Positions 17,538 to 27,146 of a stretch of 64,000 nucleotides of DNA are shown here, piece by piece (positions within the stretch are counted from its first letter, which is position 1; each line of letters begins with the position of its first letter). The DNA is from Nocardioides piscis (lineage in GTDB: Bacteria > Actinomycetota > Actinomycetes > Propionibacteriales > Nocardioidaceae): the NCBI RefSeq assembly GCF_011300215.1, contig NZ_CP049866.1:2790001-2854000 (forward strand), in the 5' to 3' direction. Under the pieces are notes generated by a model. It ran no database searches. It was not told where the DNA came from and saw only the letters and a list, made by a program, of their open reading frames with translations. The position numbers and the translations under genes are program-made.

Positions 17538-19547
17538 CTACCAGTGCACGCCCTTGAAGAGCCTGGCCAGCATGATCTGCTCGGACTCGCGGGTCCCGCC
17601 CTCGACCTCCTCGCCCTTCGCTGCGGCCGAGTCGGGGAAGACCTGGTAGGCCATGTTGAGCACGCGGAACGCAGTCTTGGGCATCACCGTGTGGGCGATG
17701 GCCCCCGCGTTCCCGAGCGCCGTGTTGATCTCGTGAGGGCGCTCGACCATCGCCCTGATCAGGATGTCGGCGGCCTGCGCGGGCGAGATCGTCGGGAAGC
17801 GGTCGTAGAGCTTGGTGGGTGCGATCATCGGCGTCCGCACCAGGGGCATGTGGATGTTGGTGAAGGTGACACCCTTGCCGACGACCTCGCTCGCCACCAC
17901 GTTGGACCACGAGTCGAGGGCGGACTTCGAGGCGACATAGGCCGAGAACCGTGGCGGGTTGGTCTGGACGCCGATCGACGAGACGTTCACGATGTGCCCT
18001 GACTTCTGCTCCTGCATCGCGGGCATCAGGCGCATGACGAGCCGGATGGCCCCGAAGTAGTTGAGCTGCATGGTCCGCTCGAAGTCGTGGAACCTGTCCT
18101 GGGACAGGCGCAGCGACCTGCGGATGGAGCGGCCGGCGTTGTTGACGACGAAGTCGATGGTGGGCAGCTCGGCGCCCAGCCGCTCACACAGCTCGTCGAT
18201 CGCGTCGAGGTCGGACAGGTCGCAGGGGAACACGTGTGCCTGGCCGCCGCGCTGCTCGATCACGGCCCGCGTCTCCTCCAGCTTGTCCTTCCCGCGCGCC
18301 ACCAGCACGGGGACGCCGCCGGCCTGGGCCACCTTGAGCGCGGTGACCCGCCCGATCCCGGAGGAAGCGCCGGTGATCACGACGTGCTTGCCCTGGAGCG
18401 CCGCGCGGTTGGCGACGTTGCGTCCCGTGGACTCGTCGAGCTGCTCCTCCCAATAGCTCCACAGGGTGTCGGCATAGGACTCCAGGTCGGGTACGGCGAT
18501 GCCGGACCCCGCCAGCGCCTGCTCGGTGCGACGCGAGTCGAAGACCGCGGAGAAGCTCGTGTGGCCAAGCACCTCGGCCGGGATGCCAGCCCTCCCGATC
18601 GTCTGGTCCAGGACTGCCTGCATCGGGCCGGAGCGCACCAGCGCGCCGACGACGCCGGACGGTCGCAGCATCCGTGGCACCAGCGCGAGAGGACCCGCCC
18701 GGGTGACCCGTCGGTCGATCGGGGTGGCGAAGCGGGGCGCGCCGGCCGCCGTACAGAACAGGTTGATGGTGTCGACGACCGGCTGCGGTTCGGGGTTGAC
18801 CAGGTGGAAGGCCTCGCCGTCGCGATCGGGAAGGTGGGCGAGGTGGTCCATCGCCCTCGCGACGTAGTCGACCGGGACGACGTTGGTGTCGCCCAGGTCG
18901 ACCCCGACCAGCGGCAGCCAGGCCGGGAGGTTGTCGCGGAGCAGCTTCAGCAGGGGGAAGAAGTAGTAGGGCCCGTCGACCTTGTCCATCTCTCCGGTCT
19001 CCGAGTGCCCCACCACGACCGAGGGGCGATAGACCCGCCAGGGCACCGTCGACTCGTCGCGGACGATCGCCTCCGACTCGTGCTTGGTCCGGTGGTATGC
19101 CGAGGGCAGGTGCTGTCCCTCGTCGAACATCGTCTCGTCGAACCTGCCGTGGTGGTCACCGGCAGCGGCGACACTGGAGACGTGGTGGAAGCAGCCGACC
19201 CCGAGTCGCTCCGCGAGGTCGAGTGCGTGCCGGGTCCCGCCGACGTTCATCGCGTCGTTGGTCGACGAGTCGGCGGTCATGTCATAGATGGCGGCGAGGT
19301 GGAAGAAGTGCTCGATCCTGCCGGTCTGTGCCTCGACCCACTCCTCGTCCACGCCCAGGCCAGGCTCCGCGAGGTCGCCCACGACCGGGATCACCCGGTC
19401 GGAGGCCCACTGCCGCGTAAGTGCCTCGAGGCGGCTGCGTGAGGTCTCTCGGACCAGGACGAAGATGTCTCCCTCGCGACGGCCGAGGAGCTCCTCGACC
19501 AGATGACGCCCGATGAAGCCCGTGGCACCGGTGACGAAGTACGACAT
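17538..19547 (-). CDS. Two-domain fatty acyl-CoA reductase (extended SDR + classical SDR)
   Basis: 669 residues. The N-terminal extended-SDR domain has NAD(P) motif GATGFIG at 6-12, catalytic YHRTK (about 152-156) and a long C-terminal region to about 375. The C-terminal classical-SDR domain has TGASSGIG (about 392-399), NNAG and YVASK. This architecture matches mycobacterial Rv3391/FcrA-like and Marinobacter enzymes that reduce fatty acyl-CoA to aldehyde and on to alcohol, feeding wax-ester or surface-lipid synthesis. ATG 19547 is preceded by a leaderless-type hexamer. Convergent with sseA (11 nt between stops). Alternative: a reductase of another long-chain acyl thioester. Confidence 0.8.
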   Translation of the reverse strand: MSYFVTGATGFIGRHLVEELLGRREGDIFVLVRETSRSRLEALTRQWASDRVIPVVGDLAEPGLGVDEEWVEAQTGRIEHFFHLAAIYDMTADSSTNDAMNVGGTRHALDLAERLGVGCFHHVSSVAAAGDHHGRFDETMFDEGQHLPSAYHRTKHESEAIVRDESTVPWRVYRPSVVVGHSETGEMDKVDGPYYFFPLLKLLRDNLPAWLPLVGVDLGDTNVVPVDYVARAMDHLAHLPDRDGEAFHLVNPEPQPVVDTINLFCTAAGAPRFATPIDRRVTRAGPLALVPRMLRPSGVVGALVRSGPMQAVLDQTIGRAGIPAEVLGHTSFSAVFDSRRTEQALAGSGIAVPDLESYADTLWSYWEEQLDESTGRNVANRAALQGKHVVITGASSGIGRVTALKVAQAGGVPVLVARGKDKLEETRAVIEQRGGQAHVFPCDLSDLDAIDELCERLGAELPTIDFVVNNAGRSIRRSLRLSQDRFHDFERTMQLNYFGAIRLVMRLMPAMQEQKSGHIVNVSSIGVQTNPPRFSAYVASKSALDSWSNVVASEVVGKGVTFTNIHMPLVRTPMIAPTKLYDRFPTISPAQAADILIRAMVERPHEINTALGNAGAIAHTVMPKTAFRVLNMAYQVFPDSAAAKGEEVEGGTRESEQIMLARLFKGVHW

Positions 19548-19553
19548 GTGCGG

Positions 19554-19559
19554 AGACTA
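19554..19559 (-). promoter_or_regulatory. Candidate -10 hexamer TAGTCT (leaderless)
   Basis: On the minus strand TAGTCT ends 6 nt before the ATG at 19547 of the acyl-CoA reductase gene. Confidence 0.5.
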
Positions 19560-19600
19560 ATCACCGCCACCGGCGTTGGCGAGGGTCGAGGCGCGCTGCT

Positions 19601-20563
19601 TCAGCCGCGTCCCTGGTCGCTCGGCCCGCCGAACATGATCTCGTCCCAGCTCGGCACCGACGCCCGTCCGCGGCCCTTCCGGGCGGGTCGCCGCGACGCC
19701 GGCTCGGCAGCGGCAGGATCGACCGCGGCGCCTGGGTCGGCTGATTGGCCGGCTTGCTCGTCGACCTCGACCTCGTCCTCGGCCGGTGTCGGCTCCGGGG
19801 CGACGTCCTCGGCCGGGGCTGCCACAGCCGCGGCGGGATCGGTCGGAGCCTCGTCGGCAACGACCTCGTCCGCCACCAGCTCGATGGCGTCCTCGCCCAG
19901 CGGCAGCTCGTCGGCAGGCACGGAGCTGAGCCTGCGCGCGCGGGCCTGCTTGAGGTCGTCGCGGGCCAGGGCTGCGGCGGCCGAGCGACCGACCGCCTCG
20001 CCCACCAGCCAGCGGGCGTCGTCGTCCTCGGAAGTGACGAAGCTGCCGCGCAGGTCATAGGCGAAGGTGGCCGTGCCCTTGCGCTGTGCCAGGGCGAACG
20101 CCCCGGTGAGGGTCCAGCGGCCGTCCTCACGTCGCCAGGCGTCCCACTCGACCTGGGAGGGGTCGACGTTGAGCGAGCGCAGGTGTGCCCCCACCGCCTC
20201 GCCCAGCGTGCGAGCCCCGGAGTCACCCGCGGGCCGCCGCAGCGAGGAGGTCTGGGCACGCTGCGCGACGTGGGCCCGCTCCGCCAGCACGGGGGCGGCG
20301 AACGCCATGATCTTCTCGACAGTCGTCTTCGCTGCCTGCGCCACCGCCTGCGGCGTCTCGCCGGCCCGGATTCGGGTCTGGATGTCACGGGGGCGAAGGG
20401 CGCTGTCCATCTCAATCTCCAACTGGCCGATGCGGGCGTGCTCGCCGCGGAGGGCGGCACGAAGTGAGGCGTCGATGTCGAGGGTGAACTCGGCGCCGTT
20501 GTCGTCCACCAGCAGCAAGCGCCTGCCATCATCGCTTCGTCCCGCAAGCGTGAGGTGCGCCAT
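19601..20563 (-). CDS. sepH: Septation protein SepH (DUF3071)
   Basis: 320 residues. SepH stimulates assembly of FtsZ filaments during actinobacterial cell division. The N-terminal DUF3071 domain (about 1-175) contains RPRDIQTRIRAGETPQAVAQ and a helix-turn-helix-like segment (KTTVEKIMAFAAPVLAER). A long acidic/proline/alanine linker (about 215-290) leads to a short conserved tail RRPARKGRGRASVPSWDEIM, the usual SepH C-terminus. AGGAG lies upstream of ATG 20563. The Streptomyces neighbourhood of sepH shares several genes with this region (dut, DUF3710, OB-fold, TrkA genes), supporting the call. Confidence 0.92.
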   Translation of the reverse strand: MAHLTLAGRSDDGRRLLLVDDNGAEFTLDIDASLRAALRGEHARIGQLEIEMDSALRPRDIQTRIRAGETPQAVAQAAKTTVEKIMAFAAPVLAERAHVAQRAQTSSLRRPAGDSGARTLGEAVGAHLRSLNVDPSQVEWDAWRREDGRWTLTGAFALAQRKGTATFAYDLRGSFVTSEDDDARWLVGEAVGRSAAAALARDDLKQARARRLSSVPADELPLGEDAIELVADEVVADEAPTDPAAAVAAPAEDVAPEPTPAEDEVEVDEQAGQSADPGAAVDPAAAEPASRRPARKGRGRASVPSWDEIMFGGPSDQGRG

Positions 20564-20695
20564 GGGTGCTGCACTCCTGTTTCCCGTGCGTGGAGCTGGT
20601 CGACGACACGCCTGTTTCGACTGGTGTGCCGGGTTTCGCCGAGCCTACGCCAGCGACACCCCGCACAGCCGCTACGCGAGCGGCGTGCCTGCCGA

Positions 20696-20701
20696 TAGCG
20701 T
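20696..20701 (+). promoter_or_regulatory. Candidate -10 hexamer TAGCGT (leaderless)
   Basis: TAGCGT ends 6 nt before GTG 20708 of the TRIC-like channel gene. Confidence 0.5.
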
Positions 20702-20707
20702 TGGACG

Positions 20708-21349
20708 GTGATCCCACCCGCGACCGACGCAGGCGCCGCACTCGTCGTCCTGGACCTGCTGGGGATCTTCGTCTTCGCCATCTCCGGTGCGCTGGTCGCA
20801 GTCCGCAAGCACTTCGACGTCTTCGGGGTCCTCGTCCTGGCCGGCACGACGGGCCTGGGGGGTGGCTTCCTGCGCGACGTGCTCATCGATGCGACCCCAC
20901 CCGCGGCCCTGGCCGACTGGCGCTACCTGCTCGTGCCGATCGCGGCCGGGCTGGTGACGTTCGCCTTCCACCCGACCGTCGGCCGGCTCGAGCGCGTGGT
21001 CAACCTCTCGGACGCCTTCGGCCTGTCCCTGTTCTGCGTGACCGGCGCGCTCAAGGCGGTGGAGTACGGCCTGGGACCGGTCCCGGCCGCCCTGATGGGC
21101 ATGGTCACCGGGATCGGCGGCGGGATGGTCCGAGACCTGCTCGCCGGTCGTCCGCCCGAGGTCTTCAGCGGCAACCTCTACGCGACCCCAGCGCTCGTCG
21201 GCGCAGGGATCGCGGTCGGGCTGGACCACCTCGGGATGCCGTTCGGCGTGGTTGCCGCGTCCGGCTTCGGGGTGTGCCTGGCGCTGCGACTCCTCGCCAT
21301 CGCCCTCGACCTGCGCGCTCCGAAGCCGCGCGGTCCGGCCAACGTGTGA
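20708..21349 (+). CDS. TRIC-type cation channel family (UPF0126/YicG) membrane protein
   Basis: 213 residues with seven predicted hydrophobic segments in two related halves. Each half carries a glycine-rich motif: TGLGGGFLRDVLI (about residues 47-59) and TGIGGGMVRDLLAG (about 136-149). The internal duplication is the hallmark of bacterial homologues of trimeric intracellular cation channels, which form K+-permeable pores. Convergent with the sugar-lactone oxidase gene, 8 nt between stops. Physiological role in bacteria not settled. Confidence 0.85.
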   Translation: MIPPATDAGAALVVLDLLGIFVFAISGALVAVRKHFDVFGVLVLAGTTGLGGGFLRDVLIDATPPAALADWRYLLVPIAAGLVTFAFHPTVGRLERVVNLSDAFGLSLFCVTGALKAVEYGLGPVPAALMGMVTGIGGGMVRDLLAGRPPEVFSGNLYATPALVGAGIAVGLDHLGMPFGVVAASGFGVCLALRLLAIALDLRAPKPRGPANV

Positions 21350-21357
21350 GGCCGCCC

Positions 21358-22659
21358 TCAGATGCCCAGGACGCGGTCGAGGTAGGGGTTGGTGAACAGC
21401 CGCTCGGGATCCAGGCGGTCGCGCAGCCGCAGGAAGTCCTCGAAGCCCGGATAGACCGAGGCCAGGTCGTCGGCGACCATCGTGTGCATCTTGCCCCAGT
21501 GCGGTCGTCCGCCCGCTGCTCGCAGGATCTCCTCGACGCCGGCGAAGTATGGCGCGTGGTCGGCCCTCGCGGGCACGTGGAAGGCGAGATACATCGACTC
21601 GCGGCCGACTGACGTCGACAAGGTCACGTCGTCGGCCGGCGTCGCCCGGATCTCGATGGGAAACCCGATCTGCCACGACGAGCGGTCGATCCTGCGGCGC
21701 ACCGCCTCGAGCACCTCGAGGCCGCCCTCGCGCGGAACCGCGTATTCCATCTCCTTGAACCGCACGCGGCGGGGCGAGGTGAAGACCTTGTGGGCGACGT
21801 CGCTGTAGCGACGCTCGGACAACGAGCTGGTTGCGAGGCGGTTGATCCTGGGCACTGCAGCCGGCGCCCGGACCCCGACGTCGGTCAGCACCCCGAACAC
21901 CGTGTTGGCGAACAGCTCGTCCTGGACCCAGTGCTTCCAGCGCCCCAGCGGTCTGAGTCCATCGATCCCGGGGAGGCGGTCATTGGTCTTCACCATCACC
22001 TGATCGGTGTGGGGGAACCAGTAGACGTCGACGTGGTCGTGGGTGGAGGTCAGCTCGTCGTAGGTCGCCAGCAGGGTGCCCCAGGTGGCGGACCGCTCGT
22101 GGGCGGCGAGCCCGAAGAGGGGCACGACCCGGAACGTGATCTCGGTCAGGATCCCCAGCGCACCGAGTCCCACCCGGCCCAGCTCGAAGATCTCCGGCGA
22201 CGCCGTCGGCGACGCCGAGACCACCTCACCGTGACCGGTGACGATCGTGAAGCCGGCGACCTGGGCGGAGATCGACGACGCGGTCCCGCCCGTGCCGTGC
22301 GTGCCGGTGGACACCGCGCCGGCGATCGTCTGCTCGGCGATGTCCCCCATGTTGTAGAGAGAGAGCCCCATGCGCTCCAGCTCGGAGTTGAGCACGTGGA
22401 GCTGTGTGCCGGCGAGCGCGGTGACCGTCATGGCGTCGCGGTCCACCGAGAGGATCCCGGTGTGGGCGTGGGGCATGACCATGACGTCGACTGGGGCCGA
22501 GATGCCGGTGAAGCTGTGGCCCGACCCCACCATCTTCACCTTCCGGCCGTGGGCGCGGGCATGCTCGACCTGGTCGACGATCTGCTGCGTGGCACGCGGT
22601 GTGACGATCTCCTGGGGGTGCGCAGTCTCGGTGCTTGCCCAGTTCGTCCACCCAGCCAT
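21358..22659 (-). CDS. FAD-linked sugar-lactone oxidase/dehydrogenase (L-gulono- / D-arabinono-1,4-lactone type)
   Basis: 433 residues. N-terminal PCMH-type FAD domain with [13 protein letters not shown] (about 43-55) and [13 protein letters not shown] (about 113-125, flavin contact), followed by an ALO-type C-terminal substrate domain ending PHWGKMHTM and [11 protein letters not shown]. The pattern matches mycobacterial Rv1771 (L-gulono-1,4-lactone dehydrogenase). The residue after the GSGHS segment is not the His that forms the covalent flavin bond in some relatives. Shares a 45-bp divergent promoter region with hemH; TAGCCT lies 6 nt before its ATG. Confidence 0.85.
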   Translation of the reverse strand: MAGWTNWASTETAHPQEIVTPRATQQIVDQVEHARAHGRKVKMVGSGHSFTGISAPVDVMVMPHAHTGILSVDRDAMTVTALAGTQLHVLNSELERMGLSLYNMGDIAEQTIAGAVSTGTHGTGGTASSISAQVAGFTIVTGHGEVVSASPTASPEIFELGRVGLGALGILTEITFRVVPLFGLAAHERSATWGTLLATYDELTSTHDHVDVYWFPHTDQVMVKTNDRLPGIDGLRPLGRWKHWVQDELFANTVFGVLTDVGVRAPAAVPRINRLATSSLSERRYSDVAHKVFTSPRRVRFKEMEYAVPREGGLEVLEAVRRRIDRSSWQIGFPIEIRATPADDVTLSTSVGRESMYLAFHVPARADHAPYFAGVEEILRAAGGRPHWGKMHTMVADDLASVYPGFEDFLRLRDRLDPERLFTNPYLDRVLGI

Positions 22660-22665
22660 GCCGAG

Positions 22666-22697
22666 AGGCTAGTGGGCTTCGACCCGCTCACTAGGCT
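22666..22697. promoter_or_regulatory. Divergent leaderless promoter pair (lactone oxidase / hemH)
   Basis: Minus-strand TAGCCT (22671-22666) ends 6 nt before ATG 22659, and plus-strand TAGGCT (22692-22697) ends 7 nt before ATG 22705. The two -10 boxes are only 20 bp apart, so polymerases must compete. Confidence 0.5.
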
Positions 22698-22704
22698 GAG
22701 CACC

Positions 22705-23805
22705 ATGGTTGCCCCTTCCGGTCCAGACGTCTCGCCCTACGACGCCCTGCTGCTGCTGTCCTTCGGTGGCCCGGAGAAGCCGGAGGACGTGGTGCCGTTC
22801 CTGGAGAACGTCACGCGGGGCCGCGGGATCCCGCGCGAACGCCTCGAGGCGGTGGGGGAGCACTACTTCGCCTTCGGTGGTCGGAGCCCGATCAACGACC
22901 AGAACAGGGCGTTGCTGGCTGCCATCCGCGAGGACCTCGAAGGCGCTGGGATCTCCCTGCCGGTCTACTGGGGCAACCGCAACTGGGATCCCTACCTCGC
23001 CGACACCCTGGCGCAGATGCGCGACGACGGCATCACCCGAGCAGCCGTGCTCACCACCTCTGCCTATTCGTCCTACTCGTCGTGCCGGCAATATCGCGAG
23101 AACCTCGCGGAGGCCAGTGCCGCGGTCGAGGGCGCGCCGCGGCTGGACCGGCTGCGGCAGTACTTCAACCACCCGGGCTTCGTGGAGCCCGTCGTGGACG
23201 CCACCCTGGCAGCCCTGGCCGAGCTGTCCCAGGACGTCCGTGACGAGGCAGTGCTGCTCTTCGTGACCCACTCGATCCCGACCGACATGGCCAGCACGAG
23301 CGGACCCGAGGGCGACGCCTATGTCCGTCAGCACGTCGACGTCGCCGGCGAGGTGGCCGCGCGGGTCCAGGCGCAGACGGGTCGGAGGCACGCCCACGAC
23401 CTCGTCTACTGCTCCCGATCCGGCTCCCCGCACACGCCGTGGCTCGAGCCGGATGTCAACGACCACCTCAGGGCGCTGGCAGCAGGCGGCGCCCGGTCGG
23501 CCGTGCTGATCCCGGTCGGGTTCGTCTCCGACCACATGGAGGTCGTCTACGACCTCGACACCGAAGCAGCTGAAACCGCGGTCGAGGTCGGTCTCGCAGT
23601 GGTCCGTGCCGCGACCCCCGGCGTCGACACCCGGTTCGTCGCGATGGCGCGCGACCTGCTCCTCGAGCGCGCGGCCGTCGAACGCGGCGAGGACGTCACC
23701 CGCGCCGCTGTGGGCAACATCGGCGCGTGGCGCGACATCTGCGCAGCGGGGTGCTGCCCCAACCCGCGAGGCCCGCGCCCTGCCCTCTGCGGAGCCGACG
23801 CGTGA
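22705..23805 (+). CDS. hemH: Ferrochelatase (coproporphyrin type) with [2Fe-2S] cysteines
   Basis: 366 residues. Inserts iron in haem synthesis; in actinobacteria the substrate is coproporphyrin III (the gene is also called cpfC). Catalytic-site His is in FVTHSIP (about residue 192). C-terminal cysteines 346, 350, 351 and 362 in [17 protein letters not shown] match the cluster-binding pattern of actinobacterial enzymes. The following phosphatase gene overlaps by 4 nt. Confidence 0.93.
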   Translation: MVAPSGPDVSPYDALLLLSFGGPEKPEDVVPFLENVTRGRGIPRERLEAVGEHYFAFGGRSPINDQNRALLAAIREDLEGAGISLPVYWGNRNWDPYLADTLAQMRDDGITRAAVLTTSAYSSYSSCRQYRENLAEASAAVEGAPRLDRLRQYFNHPGFVEPVVDATLAALAELSQDVRDEAVLLFVTHSIPTDMASTSGPEGDAYVRQHVDVAGEVAARVQAQTGRRHAHDLVYCSRSGSPHTPWLEPDVNDHLRALAAGGARSAVLIPVGFVSDHMEVVYDLDTEAAETAVEVGLAVVRAATPGVDTRFVAMARDLLLERAAVERGEDVTRAAVGNIGAWRDICAAGCCPNPRGPRPALCGADA

Positions 23806-24623
23806 CCGGAGGCCTCCCGGTCGTCCTGCGCGACCTGGCACTCGACGTCGGACGCCAGTCGGTCGCGCTCGCCCGCTCGATGCACGCCGGGGGAGTCGAG
23901 GTGGCCGACACCAAGAGCAGCGCCGTCGACGTCGTCACGGCCGCAGACCGCGCCTGCGAGGAGCTGATCCGCGCGAGCCTCCTGGCGGCTCGCCCCGACG
24001 ACGCCATCATGGGCGAGGAGGGCGAGGACCACGCCGGGACCAGCGGCGTCCGCTGGATCGTCGATCCCATCGACGGGACGGTCAACTACCTCTACGGCCT
24101 GCCCGAGTGGGCGGTGTCGATCGCTGCCGAGGTCGACGGCGAGGTGGTGGCCGGGGCGGTCATCAACGGCACGACCGGCACCGAGCACGCCGCAGCCCGC
24201 GGCGCCGGTGCCACGCGCGACGGCCGGCCCATCGCCGTACGCCGAACGGTGCCGCCGCTGTCACAGGCCCTGGTGCTGACCGGCTTCGGCTATCGCGCCG
24301 AGGTCCGCGCCCACCAGGCGGCCTGCGTGGCCGCCCTGCTGCCCCACGTGCGTGACATCCGGCGACTCGGCTCGTGCGCGCTCGACCTGTGCCACGTCGC
24401 GGACGGGACCGGCGACGCGTATGTCGAGGAGGGCCCCCAGCCCTGGGACCACAGCGCCGGCGCGCTGATCGTGACCGAGGCGGGTGGGCGCTTCGGCCTG
24501 CTGCCCGGCCGGCTCCCGGAGGTGGTCCCGGACGGTCCGGTGAACGCACTCGTGACTGCTGCGCCTGCCGCCGCCTGGGACGAGTTCGTCACCGCCCTGC
24601 GGGCCGCCGGCTTCCTGGCCTGA
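23802..24623 (+). CDS. Inositol-monophosphatase family phosphatase
   Basis: 273 residues from GTG 23802, overlapping the hemH stop (GTGA). Mg2+-binding motifs: Glu72-Glu73 in MGEEGED, Asp88 and Asp91 in [12 protein letters not shown], and the distal Asp in [10 protein letters not shown]. The family hydrolyses inositol-1-phosphate, histidinol phosphate or related sugar phosphates; the sequence does not settle which. Inositol phosphate fits an actinobacterium making mycothiol and phosphatidylinositol, but this is inference. Confidence 0.88.
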   Translation: MTGGLPVVLRDLALDVGRQSVALARSMHAGGVEVADTKSSAVDVVTAADRACEELIRASLLAARPDDAIMGEEGEDHAGTSGVRWIVDPIDGTVNYLYGLPEWAVSIAAEVDGEVVAGAVINGTTGTEHAAARGAGATRDGRPIAVRRTVPPLSQALVLTGFGYRAEVRAHQAACVAALLPHVRDIRRLGSCALDLCHVADGTGDAYVEEGPQPWDHSAGALIVTEAGGRFGLLPGRLPEVVPDGPVNALVTAAPAAAWDEFVTALRAAGFLA

Positions 24624-24784
24624 GGAGACCGGACGGGGCCGGGAATACAGGGGGGCTGCGATCGGTTCAGGCGTGACCGATGGACCGCCGTGCGGGCCGC
24701 GGGGGCGATGGTGCACAATCTGGCGCCGACGAGCAGGACGAAACCCGCGATCCGGGATTCGTGCGGACGACAAGAGAGACGAAC

Positions 24785-25075
24785 ATGGCAACTGACTACG
24801 ACGCGCCGCGCAAGACCGAGGAAGACCAGAGCGAAGAGAGCATCGAGGAGCTCAAGGCTCGTCGCCACGACAAGAACTCCGGAAAGGTCGACGAGGACGA
24901 GACGGAGGCCGCCGAGTCCTTCGAGCTGCCCGGCGCCGACCTCTCGCACGAGGAGCTCGCCGTCGAGGTGATGCCCACGCAGGAGGACGAGTTCACCTGT
25001 CGCAGCTGCTTCCTGGTGCACCACCGCTCGCAGCTCGCGGACGCGAAGAAGATGATCTGTCGCGACTGCGACTGA
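24785..25075 (+). CDS. DUF4193 acidic zinc-ribbon-like protein
   Basis: 96 residues from ATG 24785, one of the best conserved small proteins of actinobacteria, function unknown. The N-terminal two thirds are very acidic (KTEEDQSEESIEELKARR, then KVDEDETEAAESFELPGADL). The C-terminus holds two CxxC knuckles, TCRSCFLVHHRSQL and ICRDCD-stop, forming a compact zinc ribbon. A 161-nt upstream gap suggests its own regulated promoter; no clear hexamers found. Ends at a hairpin shared with the convergent DUF4235 gene. Confidence 0.9.
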   Translation: MATDYDAPRKTEEDQSEESIEELKARRHDKNSGKVDEDETEAAESFELPGADLSHEELAVEVMPTQEDEFTCRSCFLVHHRSQLADAKKMICRDCD

Positions 25076-25088
25076 CCACCACGCCACG

Positions 25089-25120
25089 AGGCCGCGATCC
25101 CACGTCGGGACCGCGGCCTC
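25089..25120. terminator. Bidirectional terminator hairpin
   Basis: GAGGCCGCG (25089-25097) pairs with CGCGGCCTC (25112-25120). After an A/C mismatch the stem continues with TCCC/GGGA, leaving a small loop. It lies between convergent DUF4193 and DUF4235 genes. Confidence 0.75.
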
Positions 25121-25141
25121 AGGCGTGTCTGAGGAGCGGGG

Positions 25142-25462
25142 TCAGGTCTTCGGGGCGTCGGCCGCGTCGGCGTTCTGGTTGTCCTTCTGGAGCCCCGGGG
25201 GCAGGTGACCGGTCGAACGGGCGTAGTAGTTCGCGGCCCGTCGGGTGGCGAACATCCTGGCCAGGGCGATGATCGTGCCGCTCACGACGGCCCAGGCCAC
25301 GGCCTCCTTGACGTCCACGTCGGGGTCGGCCGGGTTGGCGGGCGGGTTCTTGCCCGTGGTGGCGCGCCACGTCGTGTTGAGCCCCTTCTTCGCCATTGCT
25401 GCAGCGCCGAGGGCGGCGGCGAGGGAGAAGACTGACCAAACCTTGCTTGAGTCGGAAGCCAT
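25142..25462 (-). CDS. DUF4235 small membrane protein
   Basis: 106 residues from ATG 25462. Two hydrophobic stretches (about 8-21, AAALGAAAMA; about 53-67, VAWAVVSGTIIALARMFA) flank a conserved segment GLNTTWRATTGKNPP typical of DUF4235. Unknown function. Leaderless-type TAGGGT precedes the start by 7 nt. The C-terminal tail is hydrophilic. Downstream of DUF3093 in the same orientation but with its own promoter. Confidence 0.8.
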   Translation of the reverse strand: MASDSSKVWSVFSLAAALGAAAMAKKGLNTTWRATTGKNPPANPADPDVDVKEAVAWAVVSGTIIALARMFATRRAANYYARSTGHLPPGLQKDNQNADAADAPKT

Positions 25463-25469
25463 GCCGACC

Positions 25470-25475
25470 ACCCTA
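25470..25475 (-). promoter_or_regulatory. Candidate -10 hexamer TAGGGT (leaderless)
   Basis: Minus-strand TAGGGT ends 7 nt before ATG 25462 of the DUF4235 gene; it overlaps the 3' end of the DUF3093 gene. Confidence 0.5.
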
Positions 25476-25922
25476 CCCAGCGGGGGCAGACTGCCTCAGG
25501 GCGGCAGCAAGCCGTTCGGGGCGGCGTGAGCTGATCAGCCAGTAGGGCGTCGGGTCGGTCGGGTCGGTCAGGTCGACCCTGACTCCGCGCTTGAGGTAGG
25601 GCCGCAGGAGGAGGAAGGCCCGGGCGTCGGCGTCGCGGCCGGCCTGCAGTCGCATGGCCTCCGCGTCGAGGGCGGTGACCGCGCCGACGTGCTCGGCCGC
25701 GATGTGGGCGCGACCTGCGTGGAGCACTCCGTCCGCGACGCTGACCCGGGCGGCGCCGTACTTGAGGAACATGCCCGCCACCAGGGCGGCTGCGAGACCG
25801 GTCACGGTCCACGCCACGGCAGACGGGATCGCGACGATCAGCGCGAGCCACAAGGTGGCCACGAGCATGGTCCCCTGGACCCACCACCGCAGGGGGACCG
25901 TGAGCCGTTCGGCGAATTCCAC
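25473..25922 (-). CDS. DUF3093 membrane-anchored protein
   Basis: 149 residues from GTG 25922. Two adjacent transmembrane helices (about 17-33 and 38-54) are followed by a cytoplasmic domain with [20 protein letters not shown] and [12 protein letters not shown]. This is the DUF3093 pattern, often next to dut in actinobacteria as here. Function unknown. Its start and that of dut are 57 nt apart and divergent. Confidence 0.82.
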   Translation of the reverse strand: MEFAERLTVPLRWWVQGTMLVATLWLALIVAIPSAVAWTVTGLAAALVAGMFLKYGAARVSVADGVLHAGRAHIAAEHVGAVTALDAEAMRLQAGRDADARAFLLLRPYLKRGVRVDLTDPTDPTPYWLISSRRPERLAAALRQSAPAG

Positions 25923-25929
25923 GATTCAG

Positions 25930-25971
25930 AGCCTATGGGGACGTGTGGGCCAGAGCGGTGGCGGGTAGATT
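25930..25971. promoter_or_regulatory. Divergent leaderless promoter pair (DUF3093 / dut)
   Basis: Minus-strand TAGGCT (25935-25930) ends 7 nt before GTG 25922; plus-strand TAGATT (25966-25971) ends 8 nt before GTG 25980. Neither start has a ribosome-binding site. Confidence 0.55.
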
Positions 25972-25979
25972 CACCGCCC

Positions 25980-26438
25980 GTGTCAGACGCCAGCCTGGAC
26001 GTGCAGATCGTCCGTCTAGATCCGGATCTCCCGCTGCCTGCCTACGCCCACCCGGGAGACGCAGGGGCCGACCTCCACTCCAGCGTCGACGTCACGCTGG
26101 CCCCGGGGGAGCGGGCGCTCGTGCCGACCGGGGTGGCGCTGGCGCTGCCCGACGGCTTCGTCGCACTCATCCACCCGCGGTCGGGGCTCGCGGTGCGACA
26201 CGGGCTCTCCATCGTCAACACCCCGGGCACCGTGGACGCGGGCTATCGCGGTGAGATCAAGGTCCTGCTGGTCAACCACGACCGGCAGGCACCCGTGAGC
26301 CTGAGTCGCGGCGACCGGATCGCCCAGCTGGTGATCCAGAGGTTCGAGCGGGCCCGCTTCGTCGAGGTGGCGACACTGCCCGACTCCGCCCGTGGCGATG
26401 GGGGCTACGGTTCTACTGGTGGCTTCACGCCCGCGTGA
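25980..26438 (+). CDS. dut: dUTP pyrophosphatase (trimeric dUTPase)
   Basis: 152 residues from GTG 25980. Hydrolyses dUTP to dUMP, keeping uracil out of DNA. All five dUTPase motifs are present in order: [29 protein letters not shown] (with the catalytic Asp), [10 protein letters not shown] and the C-terminal P-loop-like [12 protein letters not shown] that closes over the active site. DUF3710 follows after 47 nt, the standard actinobacterial order. Confidence 0.95.
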   Translation: MSDASLDVQIVRLDPDLPLPAYAHPGDAGADLHSSVDVTLAPGERALVPTGVALALPDGFVALIHPRSGLAVRHGLSIVNTPGTVDAGYRGEIKVLLVNHDRQAPVSLSRGDRIAQLVIQRFERARFVEVATLPDSARGDGGYGSTGGFTPA

Positions 26439-26485
26439 ACCACGCTCCGCCCGAGTCCGCAGCACCATGAATGGAGTGACGAGTC

Positions 26486-27139
26486 GTGAAGTTCCGTCGC
26501 AAGTCGGAGCCCACCGCGCAGCAGGCTCTCGAGCCCGCTCCGGAGACTGGGCAGGACACTGAGCCAGACGCTGCACAGGACGGACCGGTCACTCGCACGG
26601 GTGGCCCCTTCGACGAGTCGCAGGTCGCCGACGACGGGATCGAGCGCGTCGACCTCGGCTCGCTCCTGATCGCTCCCGGCGAGCGTGAGCTCAGGTTGCA
26701 GGTCGACGAGAAGAGCGGGGTCGTGCAGTCGGTCATGCTGGCCGCCCAGGACGGCGCCCTCGAGATGCAGGCCTTCGCCGCACCACGCAACGGCGACCTC
26801 TGGAGCACCGTGCGTCCCCAGATCGCGGCCGACATCACCGGGCGAGGTGGCCAGGCCGAGGAGCGCGAGGGACCGTTCGGTCCCGAGCTGTTCTGCCAGG
26901 TGCCGACGCAGATGCCCGACGGGACGGTGACCCTGCAGCCCGCGCGCATCCTCGGCGTCAACGGCGAGCGCTGGTTGCTGCGTGCGAGCTTCCGGGGCCG
27001 CCCGGCCGTCGAGCCCGACGGCGCCCAGGACTGGGAGGACGCGCTGGCCCAGGTCGTCGTACGCCGCGGTGCCGGTGCGATGGCAGTCGGCGAGCCGCTC
27101 CCGGCGATCCTGCCCGACCAGGCTCGACGGGTCCGGTGA
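26486..27139 (+). CDS. DUF3710 family protein
   Basis: 217 residues from GTG 26486 (GGAG upstream). A disordered acidic N-terminus (about 1-55) precedes a conserved domain with GPFDESQVADDGIERVDLGS, FAAPRNGDLWSTVRPQIAAD and GVNGERWLLRASFRGRPAV. Universally paired with dut in actinobacteria; unknown role. Leads a short operon with the OB-fold and DUF3159 genes. Confidence 0.87.
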   Translation: MKFRRKSEPTAQQALEPAPETGQDTEPDAAQDGPVTRTGGPFDESQVADDGIERVDLGSLLIAPGERELRLQVDEKSGVVQSVMLAAQDGALEMQAFAAPRNGDLWSTVRPQIAADITGRGGQAEEREGPFGPELFCQVPTQMPDGTVTLQPARILGVNGERWLLRASFRGRPAVEPDGAQDWEDALAQVVVRRGAGAMAVGEPLPAILPDQARRVR

Positions 27140-27146
27140 CCGGGTC